This document shows positions 17,850 through 27,095 of a stretch of 32,295 nt of DNA, one piece after another (position 1 is the stretch's first letter; each line of letters opens with the position of its first letter). The notes under the pieces are model-generated. The model did not search any database and was not told where the DNA came from. It worked only from the letters and a program-made list of their open reading frames with translations. Origin of the DNA: Patescibacteria group bacterium (GTDB taxonomy: Bacteria > Patescibacteriota > Patescibacteriia > UBA1558 > UBA10009); the NCBI GenBank assembly GCA_018818425.1, contig JAHISB010000025.1:1-32295 (forward strand), in the 5' to 3' direction. Made by a program: the position numbers and the translations under genes.

Positions 17850-19640
17850 TTATTTATTTCTGCTTGCCTTGGTTCTTTCGTTTTCAGTTAGAAATCGTTT
17901 TCTTAAGCGAATATTATTTGGAGTAATTTCTAGGTATTCATCCCCGCTCATAATACTCATGCCTCTTTCAAGCGTCAGTTTCATGGGAGAAGTTAAATTA
18001 ATTGCTTCATCGGATCCCGAGGCGCGCATATTTGATAATTGTTTTCCCTTTGTTGGATTTACAGCCATATCATCTCCTTTGGCCGTATTGCCAATAACCA
18101 TGCCTTCGTACACTTCGGTAGTAGCTCCAATATATAAGGCCCCCCTGTTTTGAAGATTATAAAGCGAAAAGCCAAGGGCTTTTCCGGTGGCCATCGAAAT
18201 CATGGAACCGACGTTACTTTTTTTAATCTCGCCAACGTAAGGTTTAAATCCAACAACGCGGGTATAAAGAATGCCTTCGCCTCTGGTATCAACTACAAAT
18301 TCATTCCTGTAGCCCAGCAGTCCCCTGGTGGGAATTTCAAAAATAATTCTTATATTACCGTGTTCCTGGGCCATCTCTAGCATTTTGCCGCACCTGCTGG
18401 AAAGTTTTTTAATAACAGTTCCGGACATTTTTTCGGGCACGCTAATTGTAACCTCTTCGAATGGCTCTTGTTTTACGCCAGCTTCTTCTTTAATAATTAC
18501 GCGGGGTTGTGATACTTGCATTTCGTAGCCCTCGCGGCGCATATTTTCTAAAAAAATGGCAATGTGCATTTCGCCCCGGCCGTAAATTTTGTAATAATCT
18601 ATAGCCGAAAAATCAATCTTTAGACCAACATTGACTTCCAATTCTTTTTCCAGCCTTTCTTTGAGTTGTCTGTTGGTAACATATTTGCCGTCTTGGCCGG
18701 CAAACGGCGAATTGTTTACCAGTAAATTTAAAGAAATTGTCGGTTCGTCGATGTTTATGGCCGGCAAAGCTTCTTGCCTAGCATCCAAGCAAATAGTTTC
18801 TCCGATAAATATATTAGGCAGGCCGGCAACCATTACAATGTCGCCGGCTTTAGCCGCTTTTACTTCTTTTCTTTTGAGCCCTTCGAAAGTAAATAGCTTG
18901 GTAATTTTGCCCGTGCGAGTTTTTCCTTTGATATCTTTAATAATTACTCTGGAGCTGTCTTTTATTTCTCCTTCATAAATTCTTCCCACAGCCAGCCGCC
19001 CCAAAAAGTTATCGTAAGCCAGGTTAAAGGGCTGCAAACGCAAAGGTTTATTTTCTGCTTCTTCGCTCGAGGAAACCGGCGCTTCTTTTATAATTCTATC
19101 TAAGAGAGGGGTTAAATCTTTGGAATCGTCTTCTAAATATGTTTTGGCAATGCCTAACTTGGCGTTTGCATAAATTGTGGTAAATTTAAGCTGTTCGTCA
19201 TTTGCTCCTAAATCGAGAAAAAGTTCATAAACCATTTCTTGGACAATATCGGGCCTGGCAGCCGGCTTGTCTATTTTATTTAAAACGAGAATCGGTTTTA
19301 AGCCTAAATCGAGGGATTTTTTTAAAACAAATTTTGTTTGCGGCATAGGGCCTTCTTGGGCGTCGACTAATAAAAGGACCGAATCAATAGAACGCAAAAC
19401 ACGCTCGACTTCCGAACCAAAATCGGCGTGGCCAGGCGTATCCACGATATTTATTTTTGTATCCTTGTAGTAGATAGAAGTATTTTTTGAATAAATTGTT
19501 ATACCTCTTTCTAGTTCAAGCGTATCGCTGTCCATGCTGTCTCCGGCTTCCGACATGCCTGTTTGTTGCATCAAGGCATCAGTCAGGGTTGTTTTGCCAT
19601 GATCAACATGGGCGATAATTGCAATATTTCGTATTTCCAT
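17850..19640 (-). CDS. typA: Translational GTPase TypA/BipA
   Basis: MEIRNIAIIAHVDHGKTTLTDALMQQTG, DTPGHADFGSEVERVL, NKIDKPAARPD, C-terminal SGSDEAINLTSPMKLTLERGMSIMSGDEYLEITPNNIRLRKRFL. Confidence 0.95.
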   Translation of the reverse strand: MEIRNIAIIAHVDHGKTTLTDALMQQTGMSEAGDSMDSDTLELERGITIYSKNTSIYYKDTKINIVDTPGHADFGSEVERVLRSIDSVLLLVDAQEGPMPQTKFVLKKSLDLGLKPILVLNKIDKPAARPDIVQEMVYELFLDLGANDEQLKFTTIYANAKLGIAKTYLEDDSKDLTPLLDRIIKEAPVSSSEEAENKPLRLQPFNLAYDNFLGRLAVGRIYEGEIKDSSRVIIKDIKGKTRTGKITKLFTFEGLKRKEVKAAKAGDIVMVAGLPNIFIGETICLDARQEALPAINIDEPTISLNLLVNNSPFAGQDGKYVTNRQLKERLEKELEVNVGLKIDFSAIDYYKIYGRGEMHIAIFLENMRREGYEMQVSQPRVIIKEEAGVKQEPFEEVTISVPEKMSGTVIKKLSSRCGKMLEMAQEHGNIRIIFEIPTRGLLGYRNEFVVDTRGEGILYTRVVGFKPYVGEIKKSNVGSMISMATGKALGFSLYNLQNRGALYIGATTEVYEGMVIGNTAKGDDMAVNPTKGKQLSNMRASGSDEAINLTSPMKLTLERGMSIMSGDEYLEITPNNIRLRKRFLTENERTKASRNK

Positions 19641-19929
19641 AAATAAATCAAAACCGCCTTTTAAAAAGCGGATAAGTAGCTTTTAATTAGATTAGGTTGG
19701 TATATTTATACTATAGATTTTTAAAAAAGTCAATGATAAGGGGCTTAAGTTCAATAAGTAAGTACAACACTCTAGCCAGATACCCCTCAAATACCCTTGA
19801 ATATTGACCCCAAAAGGTTCTTAAACTAGCTAGGGGAGCCAAGGAAAGAAGATTAACGTTTTGTTGTCTTTCTTGTTTTTATTTAAAATTGTGCTATAAT
19901 TATAAAACATTAATCATTAATCTTTTTAT

Positions 19930-19998
19930 ATGGCCAAAGGCAATAACTCTCATAAAAAAGAGGTTAAGAAACCCAAAAAAAACAAGAAAAAAAAGTAA
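19930..19998 (+). CDS. 22-aa Lys-rich microprotein MAKGNNSHKKEVKKPKKNKKKK
   Basis: Complete ATG..TAA; upstream consensus -10 TATAAT in GTGCTATAATTATAAAAC. Absent from ORF track (too short). Confidence 0.55.
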   Translation: MAKGNNSHKKEVKKPKKNKKKK

Positions 19999-20008
19999 TC
20001 AAGCGTTT

Positions 20009-20135
20009 TATACCGCATTGCTAAATTAATTCCGTATATGCTCCAAAGCTTAACTTTAATAAATTAGCTAAAGTTAGTTAAGAAAGCAAGCTCATAAAAA
20101 TTATAAAATCGGAATTATTAAAGCGAAGGAGTATA
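20009..20135. repeat. Dispersed element, copy C
   Basis: Left TATACCGCATTGCTAAATTAATTCCG (20009-20034), right CGGAATTATTAAAGCGAAGGAGTATA (20110-20135); interior shares AAGCTT..ACTTTAATAAATTAG-type sequence with copy A. Confidence 0.8.
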
Positions 20136-20291
20136 ATTTTGAATTATAAAAAATCATTTGCATTTGCCAGTGTTTTTTGTTTTATCTCGCCTTGAGTGGA
20201 TTAAAAATTTTACTTGATTTTTAGCTTGATTAAATAAGCCCTCGGGTGTAAAGTACCCTATTATAGGTCAAGAAAGATTATTTTATTAGAT

Positions 20292-20323
20292 AAATTAACT
20301 ATTAGCTTAACTCGTTTTGTTAT
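20292..20323 (+). repeat. 32-bp direct repeat, copy 1
   Basis: AAATTAACTATTAGCTTAACTCGTTTTGTTAT; overlaps the ATG of the 20322 ORF. Confidence 0.9.
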
Positions 20324-20831
20324 GAATAATCAAATCAAAAACCAATCTTTCGACATGGCTCAGGACAAGATGGAATGTTGCCCAAAGTTCGATCCCGCCC
20401 CTTGGAGTGGAAAAATCTTTGAGTGGGACAATAAAAAATTTATCAAAGATAAAGTTTTTACCTTGTTTTATATGCCGCTTAACTTCGGCTCGGTTGTAAA
20501 AAGAATGATGGCTAAAATCGAAAAAGCCGGAGCCAAGGCGCAGTATTGGATGGGTCTTTCTGACCATACCTCTAAGTGGAATATGGATTTGTATGTGGCA
20601 GTAGACAAAGAAATACCCGGCGCGGAAAATGTAACTTTAAGCGGGAAGTTTTTAAGCAAAGTATACGAAGGCAATTTCAAAGATACTGGAATTTGGATGA
20701 AAGATTTTGAAAATTACGCTAAAGGCGAAGGCATTTCAGTCAAAAAAACGTATATGTGGTATACTACCTGCCCCAAATGCGCCAAAAAATACGGCAAAAA
20801 TTATGTGGTGATTATTGGTCAGATTAATTAA
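20322..20831 (+). CDS. Conserved protein of unknown function with CxxC motif
   Basis: 169 aa, FDPAPWSGKIFEWDNKKF ... YTTCPKCAKKYGKNYVVIIGQI; internal start MECCPK (20370) is possible because the first residues (SFDMAQDK) look repeat-derived. Confidence 0.65.
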   Translation: MNNQIKNQSFDMAQDKMECCPKFDPAPWSGKIFEWDNKKFIKDKVFTLFYMPLNFGSVVKRMMAKIEKAGAKAQYWMGLSDHTSKWNMDLYVAVDKEIPGAENVTLSGKFLSKVYEGNFKDTGIWMKDFENYAKGEGISVKKTYMWYTTCPKCAKKYGKNYVVIIGQIN

Positions 20832-20862
20832 AATTAACTATTAGCTTAACCCGTTTTGTTAT
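20831..20862 (+). repeat. 32-bp direct repeat, copy 2
   Basis: AAATTAACTATTAGCTTAACCCGTTTTGTTAT; one mismatch to copy 1. Confidence 0.9.
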
Positions 20863-20882
20863 AGCAAAATGGAAACAATTTT

Positions 20883-21476
20883 ATGAAAAATTTTAATCAG
20901 CGCAACAGAAATGATAGGGGAGGCTTTAGCGGCCGGGATTCCGGCCAGCGTTCCATGCACCGGGCCACCTGTGACGAGTGCGGCCAGTCTTGCGAAGTGC
21001 CTTTTAGACCCTCGGGCGGCAAACCAATTTACTGCAGCAACTGTTTTGGAAAAAATAAAAGTTCGGATTACGGCCGGTCCGGCGGGCGGGATTCCGGCAA
21101 AGGAAGCTATGGCAATAATCAGATGTTTGCGGCGGTCTGCGATAAATGCGGTAAAAATTGCGAAGTGCCCTTTAAGCCCTCGGGCGGCAAACCAATTTTT
21201 TGCAACGAATGTTTTAGCCAGAATCGCGGCGCCGGCAGTAAAAACATCCTGCCCGCCAAAGAACAATTTGAGATAATAAATTCTAAACTTGATAAAATAC
21301 TCATGGCCTTAAATCTGGTTGTTAAAGAAGCTGACGGGGCAAAGTCGAAAAAAGACGCTTTAGCTTTAGTCCAAAAAAAGGCCGGGCCAAAAAAAGCGGC
21401 TAAGAAAAAATCAGCCGTTTCTGCTTCAGCCAGGCCAAAGAAAAAGAAGTCCGCCAAAGGCGGAGTAAACAAATAA
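20883..21476 (+). CDS. Tandem CxxC-x(n)-CxxC zinc-ribbon protein with Lys-rich C-terminal tail
   Basis: Two near-identical modules: ATCDECGQSCEVPFRPSGGKPIYCSNCF and AVCDKCGKNCEVPFKPSGGKPIFCNECF; tail KKAGPKKAAKKKSAVSASARPKKKKSAKGG. Confidence 0.8.
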   Translation: MKNFNQRNRNDRGGFSGRDSGQRSMHRATCDECGQSCEVPFRPSGGKPIYCSNCFGKNKSSDYGRSGGRDSGKGSYGNNQMFAAVCDKCGKNCEVPFKPSGGKPIFCNECFSQNRGAGSKNILPAKEQFEIINSKLDKILMALNLVVKEADGAKSKKDALALVQKKAGPKKAAKKKSAVSASARPKKKKSAKGGVNK

Positions 21477-21498
21477 ATTAAACAAATAATACTGACAA

Positions 21499-21996
21499 AT
21501 GAGGGTTCCTATCAGAAAAGCCGGCGAATTCACCCGCATTGTGCCGGATCCATATCTAACAGTTGGAAAGTTCAACGAACTTAACAAAAAATTAAAGCAA
21601 TTAAAAGTTTTATTGCCTCAAGCCGTTTCCGAGGTTAAAAGATTGGCCGAGATGGGGGATTTTTCCGAGAATGCGGCTTACCAAATGGCTAAGGGCCGCC
21701 TCCGCGGCCTTAATCAGCATATTTTTGATTTAGAAGAACAGCTTAAGCTGTCCATAATAATTAAGCCCGGCCATAATAAAAATAAAATTCAGCTTGGCAG
21801 CAGAGCGACTGTTAAAATGGCCGGCCGGCAAAAAACTTATTTAATCCTCGGCTCTTCGGAAATAGATGTAAAAAACAATATTATTTCGCATAATTCGCCA
21901 ATCGGCTCCGCTTTAATGGGGAAAAAGGCCGGCGACTCCGTTAAGATACAATTGGCCGGTAGCGAGGTTGAGTTTAAAATAATTAAAATTGTCTAA
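21499..21996 (+). CDS. greA: GreA/GreB-family transcription elongation factor
   Basis: VKRLAEMGDFSENAAYQMAKGRLRGLNQHIFDLEEQL and SPIGSALMGKKAGDSVKIQLAGSEVEFKI. Confidence 0.85.
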   Translation: MRVPIRKAGEFTRIVPDPYLTVGKFNELNKKLKQLKVLLPQAVSEVKRLAEMGDFSENAAYQMAKGRLRGLNQHIFDLEEQLKLSIIIKPGHNKNKIQLGSRATVKMAGRQKTYLILGSSEIDVKNNIISHNSPIGSALMGKKAGDSVKIQLAGSEVEFKIIKIV

Positions 21997-22040
21997 GCAT
22001 TGCTTGAGTTATAAATTTTAGCGGGCCTTCTCCCTGCCAA

Positions 22041-22095
22041 TCAAAAAATCACCTCTCGACTCCGCTCGAGGACTTTGTTCAAGGCGATTTTTTTA
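22041..22095. terminator. Terminator-like hairpin between convergent genes
   Basis: AAAAAATCACCT ... AAGGCGATTTTTTT arms with an inner CTCGA/TCGAG. Confidence 0.6.
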
Positions 22096-22097
22096 GT

Positions 22098-23453
22098 TTA
22101 ATAGCGTTTGGTGCCTTTCCGGCTTCTTTGGAAGAATTTTCCTGAATTTGATTTTGAAGAATTTTTGGAAAAGTTCGGCGAGGCCTTTGCTTTCTGTTTG
22201 GCATAAGGCCGGTGGTTGGATGGAGAAAATTCTTGTTTTAAAGCAGTTCTTTTTTCCGGGAGCTTTGGCAAAGGCGAAACTGACAGCTGGGTTTTAATCA
22301 ACCTTTCTATATTTTTAACATCCCGCGACTGGTTAGGAGTGGCAAAGGAAATGGCGTGCCCCTGGTGGCCGGCGCGGGCAGTCCTGCCGATGCGGTGCAC
22401 ATAATCTTCGGGGTTTTCCGGCAAATCATAGTTGATTACCAGTTCAATGCCGGTCACATCAATGCCGCGCGAGGCAATGTCTGTGGCTATCATAATGCGG
22501 TATTTGCCCAGCTTAAATCCGGACATGGCTTCCAGCCGTTGGTTAAGCGAGCGGTTGGAGTGTATTTCCGTGGCGTTGTGTCCAATTTTTCTCATAGCCA
22601 AGGCAATTCTTTTAGCGCCAAATTTAGTCCGGCTGAAGATTAAAACACTGCCGCGGTATTCGTTTAAAACTTTTTCCAACAGCTGCAATTTAGAACTGGC
22701 GCTGACAAAAAATAATTCCTGGGTGACTTTTTGCGAAATTGTTCCCGAAGGCGCCACCTCTACCCGGATCGGCAGTTTCATGTAGCTGGTCGCCAGACTG
22801 ATTATTCCCTGAGGCATAGTGGCCGAGAACAGCATGGTTTGCCGGTCGCGGGGCGTTTTTTTAACAATCCTGTCTATTTGCGGGGCAAAGCCCATATCCA
22901 GCATGCGATCAGCCTCATCCAGCACTAAAATTTTAACTTGGTCAAGCTTGATATTTTTTTGCTCCAGATGATCGTTTAACCGGCCGGGCGTGGCAATAAT
23001 AATGTGGGGGTTCTGCCTTAATGAGCGCAACTGTTTTTCGGGCGATTCGCCGCCGATTAAAACTGCGGTTTTTAAGCCAACGCTTTTGCCGATTTGCAGC
23101 AAGCTTTCGCTGACCTGGATAGCCAGTTCGCGGGTCGGCAGAATCACCAGGCCTTTAGAGCCCTTGGCTTGCGCCAGTCGCTGAATCATGGGAATGCCAA
23201 AGGCCAGTGTTTTGCCGGTGCCTGTTTGCGCCACGCCCATAATATCCTTGCCTTCGCAGGCAGCCGGAATGGATTGGCGCTGAATAGGAGTGGGGATGAT
23301 AAATTTGAGATTATCCAGTATTTCAAGAATCTTAGGCGCAATGCCTAAGCCGTTAAAACTCTGATTTACAGTAGTAAGTGAAGTCATTTGATTGGTTTTA
23401 GGTGTATTAGTAATATAAACAATAATTATAGCAGGTTTATAATATTTTGTCAA
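22098..23453 (-). CDS. DEAD-box RNA helicase (RhlE-like)
   Basis: GVAQTGTGKTLAF, LVLDEADRMLDMGF, LFSATMP, DIASRGIDVTGIELVINYDLPENPEDYVHRIGRTARAG; start may be internal (MTSLTTVNQ). Confidence 0.93.
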   Translation of the reverse strand: MTKYYKPAIIIVYITNTPKTNQMTSLTTVNQSFNGLGIAPKILEILDNLKFIIPTPIQRQSIPAACEGKDIMGVAQTGTGKTLAFGIPMIQRLAQAKGSKGLVILPTRELAIQVSESLLQIGKSVGLKTAVLIGGESPEKQLRSLRQNPHIIIATPGRLNDHLEQKNIKLDQVKILVLDEADRMLDMGFAPQIDRIVKKTPRDRQTMLFSATMPQGIISLATSYMKLPIRVEVAPSGTISQKVTQELFFVSASSKLQLLEKVLNEYRGSVLIFSRTKFGAKRIALAMRKIGHNATEIHSNRSLNQRLEAMSGFKLGKYRIMIATDIASRGIDVTGIELVINYDLPENPEDYVHRIGRTARAGHQGHAISFATPNQSRDVKNIERLIKTQLSVSPLPKLPEKRTALKQEFSPSNHRPYAKQKAKASPNFSKNSSKSNSGKFFQRSRKGTKRY

Positions 23454-23549
23454 TTTAAATCTTTAAAAACCCCTAAAAAATGAAGGTTTGATTATATTTT
23501 AAGAAAATGTTAGAATATCCTATATTTAATCATCTTATAAAATATTTAT

Positions 23550-23666
23550 ATGGCAAAAAGACGAAAAGCTTTTGGGAGAAGGCAAAAATCAAACTCTCAT
23601 AAAACTAAAAAAAGATTAGAAATAAAAAAGCTGATGCTGGAAGCAAAAGCTAAAAAGCGCAAATAA
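23550..23666 (+). CDS. 38-aa Lys/Arg-rich microprotein MAKRRKAFGRRQKSNSHKTKKRLEIKKLMLEAKAKKRK
   Basis: Complete ATG..TAA after an AT-rich promoter-like region; shares an NSHK motif with the 19930 microprotein. Absent from ORF track. Confidence 0.55.
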   Translation: MAKRRKAFGRRQKSNSHKTKKRLEIKKLMLEAKAKKRK

Positions 23667-23806
23667 AAAATATTACCTTTAGTAGCGGTTTTTAAGGATA
23701 TTTATTTTATTATCAAAATCGATTAATCGGTACGAACTTGATAAAGCCATAAAATTATTGCGAAGCGGCTTTAACTTTTCGGCCCTTGTTGGGCGTAATT
23801 AAAATC

Positions 23807-24598
23807 ATGAACATCATTGAAGTTGATAATTTAACCAAAAAATTCAAAGAATTTACCGCGGTTGATGCAATTTCTTTCCAAGTTAAGCAGGGAGAAGTCT
23901 TTGCTTTTTTAGGCCCGAACGGCGCTGGCAAAACCACCACCATCAAGATTTTAACCACCCTGCTCAAACCCACTGCCGGCAAGATCAGTTTAAACGGCTG
24001 TGATCCGGTAAAAAACGCCAATCAGGCCAGGCATTCGTTCGGCATTGTTTTTCAGGACCCGTCTTTGGACGATGAATTAACGGCTTTTGAAAATATGGAG
24101 TTTCACGGAGTAATTTACGGCCTGGCTAAAAAAGTCAGACGTGAAAGGATAGAACAGCTGTTAAAAATTGTGGAGCTGTGGGATCGAAAAAAGGAGCTGG
24201 TCAAAAATTTTTCCGGCGGCATGAAGCGGCGTTTGGAAATCGCCCGCGGCCTGTTGCATCATCCCAAAATTTTATTTTTGGACGAACCGACGCTGGGCCT
24301 GGATCCGCAAACCCGCAACCATATCTGGTCATATATTAAAGATTTAAACAAAGAAGAGGGGATTACGGTTTTTTTCACCACCCATTATATGGAGGAAGCC
24401 GACCGGGCGGCCGATGCCATTGCCATAATCGACCATGGCAGAATTGTTATTCAAGGTTCATCAAATGAACTAAAAGAAAAAACCGGCGCTGCCACTCTGG
24501 AAGACGCTTTCATCAATTTAACCGGCAAGCCTATCCGCCAGGAAGAAGTTTCTGGCTTGGACCGTTTGCGTCAGAACCGGCGTTTATTTAGACATTAA
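23807..24598 (+). CDS. ABC transporter ATP-binding protein (DrrA/CcmA-like)
   Basis: FLGPNGAGKTTTIKIL, NFSGGMKRRLEIARGLLHHPKILFLDEPTLGLDPQTR, FFTTHYMEEAD. Confidence 0.93.
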   Translation: MNIIEVDNLTKKFKEFTAVDAISFQVKQGEVFAFLGPNGAGKTTTIKILTTLLKPTAGKISLNGCDPVKNANQARHSFGIVFQDPSLDDELTAFENMEFHGVIYGLAKKVRRERIEQLLKIVELWDRKKELVKNFSGGMKRRLEIARGLLHHPKILFLDEPTLGLDPQTRNHIWSYIKDLNKEEGITVFFTTHYMEEADRAADAIAIIDHGRIVIQGSSNELKEKTGAATLEDAFINLTGKPIRQEEVSGLDRLRQNRRLFRH

Positions 24599-24609
24599 TT
24601 TGGAGCATT

Positions 24610-25353
24610 ATGAAAGTAATATACATTTTGTGGCTCAGGCAGATAAAAAGATATTTGCGTTCGCGAGCGCGGATCGTCGGTTCTATAGGCCAGCCATTAT
24701 TATTTTTATTAGCTTTAGGTTTTGGCTTCGGGCCGGTTTTTCAGCGGGCCGGCGAAGGCAGCTATTTGCAGTTTTTATCACCGGGCATTATTGCCATGAG
24801 CATTCTGTTTACGGCGGTTTTTTCCGGCATCGAAATTATTTGGGACAGGCAGTTCGGCTTTTTAAAAGAAACTCTAGTGGCGCCGGTTTCCAGGCTGGAA
24901 ATTATGATCGGCCGGACTTTGGGCGGCGCCACGGTGGCTTTTTTTCAAGGACTGGTGATTTTTATCATCACCATTCCCCTTGGCTTTCACCCTGAATTTG
25001 TTACGATACCTTTAGGACTCTTGTTTATGTTGCTAATCGCTTTTTTCTTTACGGCGCTGGGGACAGCTATCGCTTCGATCTTAAAAGATATGCAGGGCTT
25101 TCAACTGATAATGAATTTTATTATTATGCCAACCTTTTTTTTATCAGGAGCCCTGTTTCCGGTCAATGATTTGCCTCAGGCGCTCAAGGTTATTTTAGCC
25201 GTTAACCCTTTAGCTTACGGCGTTGATGGTTTAAGAGGAGCTTTGGGAGGAGCTGTTTATTTCGGCATCGGATTTGATTTATTGATTTTAGGATCAGCGA
25301 CTATTTTATGCTTGGGCTTGGGCAGTTTTCTTTTTACCAAAATTCAGGTTTAA
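24610..25353 (+). CDS. ABC-2 type transporter permease
   Basis: Six hydrophobic helices; FSGIEIIWDRQFGFLKETLVAPVSR and FFLSGALFPVNDLP. Confidence 0.9.
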   Translation: MKVIYILWLRQIKRYLRSRARIVGSIGQPLLFLLALGFGFGPVFQRAGEGSYLQFLSPGIIAMSILFTAVFSGIEIIWDRQFGFLKETLVAPVSRLEIMIGRTLGGATVAFFQGLVIFIITIPLGFHPEFVTIPLGLLFMLLIAFFFTALGTAIASILKDMQGFQLIMNFIIMPTFFLSGALFPVNDLPQALKVILAVNPLAYGVDGLRGALGGAVYFGIGFDLLILGSATILCLGLGSFLFTKIQV

Positions 25354-25376
25354 AAAACCTCCTTTAATATTTTTAA

Positions 25377-26876
25377 ATGAAAAGATTTTTAAAATCGTTC
25401 AACCAATCTCTTAATGAAGCTTTTGCCCGTAACGAGTATATTATCAGGTGGCGCCAAAAGTATCCTAAGTTAAGCCGGCGGTTTTCATTTGCTAAACCAT
25501 TCGGTTTTTATTTTAGTCTGGGAGTTATTTTGAGCTCTTTCATATTTTTTTATTTTGCCAATTTGGCTTTTGAAATCGTTACTAATAATTTATACAGCGA
25601 AGCTGATATCCGCTTGATGAATTTAATTGCCGCTTATCGCAGCTTGGCCATAGCTAAAATATTATTGCTCTTTACTTATTTGGGTAATTGGCAAATTATG
25701 GTGACTCTGGGAATTATTATAGTGGTTATTCTCCGGTTATTAAAAGAGCGAAGGAAATTATTTTTCTTTATCATCGGTTTAATTGGCAGCGGGTTGTTTT
25801 ATAATTTATTAAAACTGATTTTTCACCGCCAGCGCCCCGAGGCGGTTTTTTCTTTAATCGTTCAAAACGGTTATTCATTTCCCAGCGGCCATGCCGTAAT
25901 GGCAGTGGTTTTTTATGGCCTGATCGGTTATATTCTTTTAAAAAATATTAAACACTGGCGGTCAAAATTATTATTGGCCATTTTAATTATCGGCTTAATT
26001 CTGCTTGTTGGTTTTTCGCGGGTGTATTTGGGCGTCCACTGGACCACGGATATTTTAGCCGGCTGGCTTTTGGGCCTGGCTTTATTAATTTTGATTATCA
26101 CTTTTTTTAAGAATCAAGAAAGGTATCGTCCGGAAACAAAAGCTAACAGAATTTTAGGTAAAAAATTTATTGTTCTTATGGTTTGTTCGCTTTTTATGAT
26201 TGAGGGAATTTTCTTTTATTATTTTTATAAAACCCATCCTTTAATAGAACCTCCAGTGAACAATTTAGAAAAAATTACCATAGCTTCGGCGGTTAATCTG
26301 CCGGGCATTGCTTTAGTTGATAATTTTCCTAAATTTAGCGAGAATTTGGCGGGACAGAAAATGGAACCGATTAGCTTTGTTTTTATTGGTTCCCGGGAGA
26401 AGATTGTTCAGATTTTTAAGCAGGCCGGCTGGGATTTGGTTGACGAACCTCGCCGTTTAGCCAATCTTTACCGTTTGGCAGCGGCGGCCCTTTTCAACCG
26501 CTCATATATTGGAGCGCCAGTCACTCCGGCTTTTCTCAAAACTCAGCCAAATGCTCTGGCTTTTGAAAAGCCGACAGCGGCCCAAACAGTCAGGCAAAGG
26601 CATCATATTCGTTTTTGGCCAACTGAATTTTTTTGGCGAGGCGCGGAGGTTTGGGTGGCGACCGCCAGTTTTGATGACGGTTTAAGGTATTTGATCGCCC
26701 ACAAAATTAGACCTAATATCGATGTGGAACGCGATTATATAAAAAGCGATTTAGAAAAAACCGGTTTAATCAAAGAAGCGGAACAAATTCAATTAGTCGA
26801 GCCCTTGTTAGGCAAAAATCAAAGCGGCGACCAGTTTTTCACCGACGGCAAGACTTATCTGCTTTTGTTAAAGTAG
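25377..26876 (+). CDS. PAP2-family phosphatase fused to LssY C-terminal-like domain
   Basis: KLIFHRQRPE, YSFPSGHAVMAVVFYG, SRVYLGVHWTTDILAG; C-terminal FIGSREKIVQIFKQAGWDLVDEP..VWVATASFDDG. Confidence 0.85.
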   Translation: MKRFLKSFNQSLNEAFARNEYIIRWRQKYPKLSRRFSFAKPFGFYFSLGVILSSFIFFYFANLAFEIVTNNLYSEADIRLMNLIAAYRSLAIAKILLLFTYLGNWQIMVTLGIIIVVILRLLKERRKLFFFIIGLIGSGLFYNLLKLIFHRQRPEAVFSLIVQNGYSFPSGHAVMAVVFYGLIGYILLKNIKHWRSKLLLAILIIGLILLVGFSRVYLGVHWTTDILAGWLLGLALLILIITFFKNQERYRPETKANRILGKKFIVLMVCSLFMIEGIFFYYFYKTHPLIEPPVNNLEKITIASAVNLPGIALVDNFPKFSENLAGQKMEPISFVFIGSREKIVQIFKQAGWDLVDEPRRLANLYRLAAAALFNRSYIGAPVTPAFLKTQPNALAFEKPTAAQTVRQRHHIRFWPTEFFWRGAEVWVATASFDDGLRYLIAHKIRPNIDVERDYIKSDLEKTGLIKEAEQIQLVEPLLGKNQSGDQFFTDGKTYLLLLK

Positions 26877-27095
26877 ATTTTGGACTTAAATTTATCCGCC
26901 TTCGCGGAAGACCGCTTGCATAAGCCCCATGATGAAGTCGCGGACTTTTTGCTTTAGCGGATTCCGCTCCGCCGAAGAAATTAGAGATACCGCAGGCGTA
27001 AGACTGCGAAGCTTCATTAAAGCGGCTTGGCATAAATACGGTTGTTGTTTAAAAATAATTTTTGTATACTAAAATAAGGGGATTAAATAGTTTAA

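Noticed and set aside
17642-17926. ORFs 17642..17845 (-) and 17663..17926 (+) with repetitive protein sequence
   Set aside because: Open frames created by the octamer array; no independent coding support.
22216-23348. Plus-strand ORFs inside the DEAD-box helicase
   Set aside because: Antisense to a well-supported helicase gene; no recognisable domains.
24600-24995. 131-aa ORF overlapping the ABC permease
   Set aside because: Out-of-frame translation of a clear ABC-2 permease ORF.
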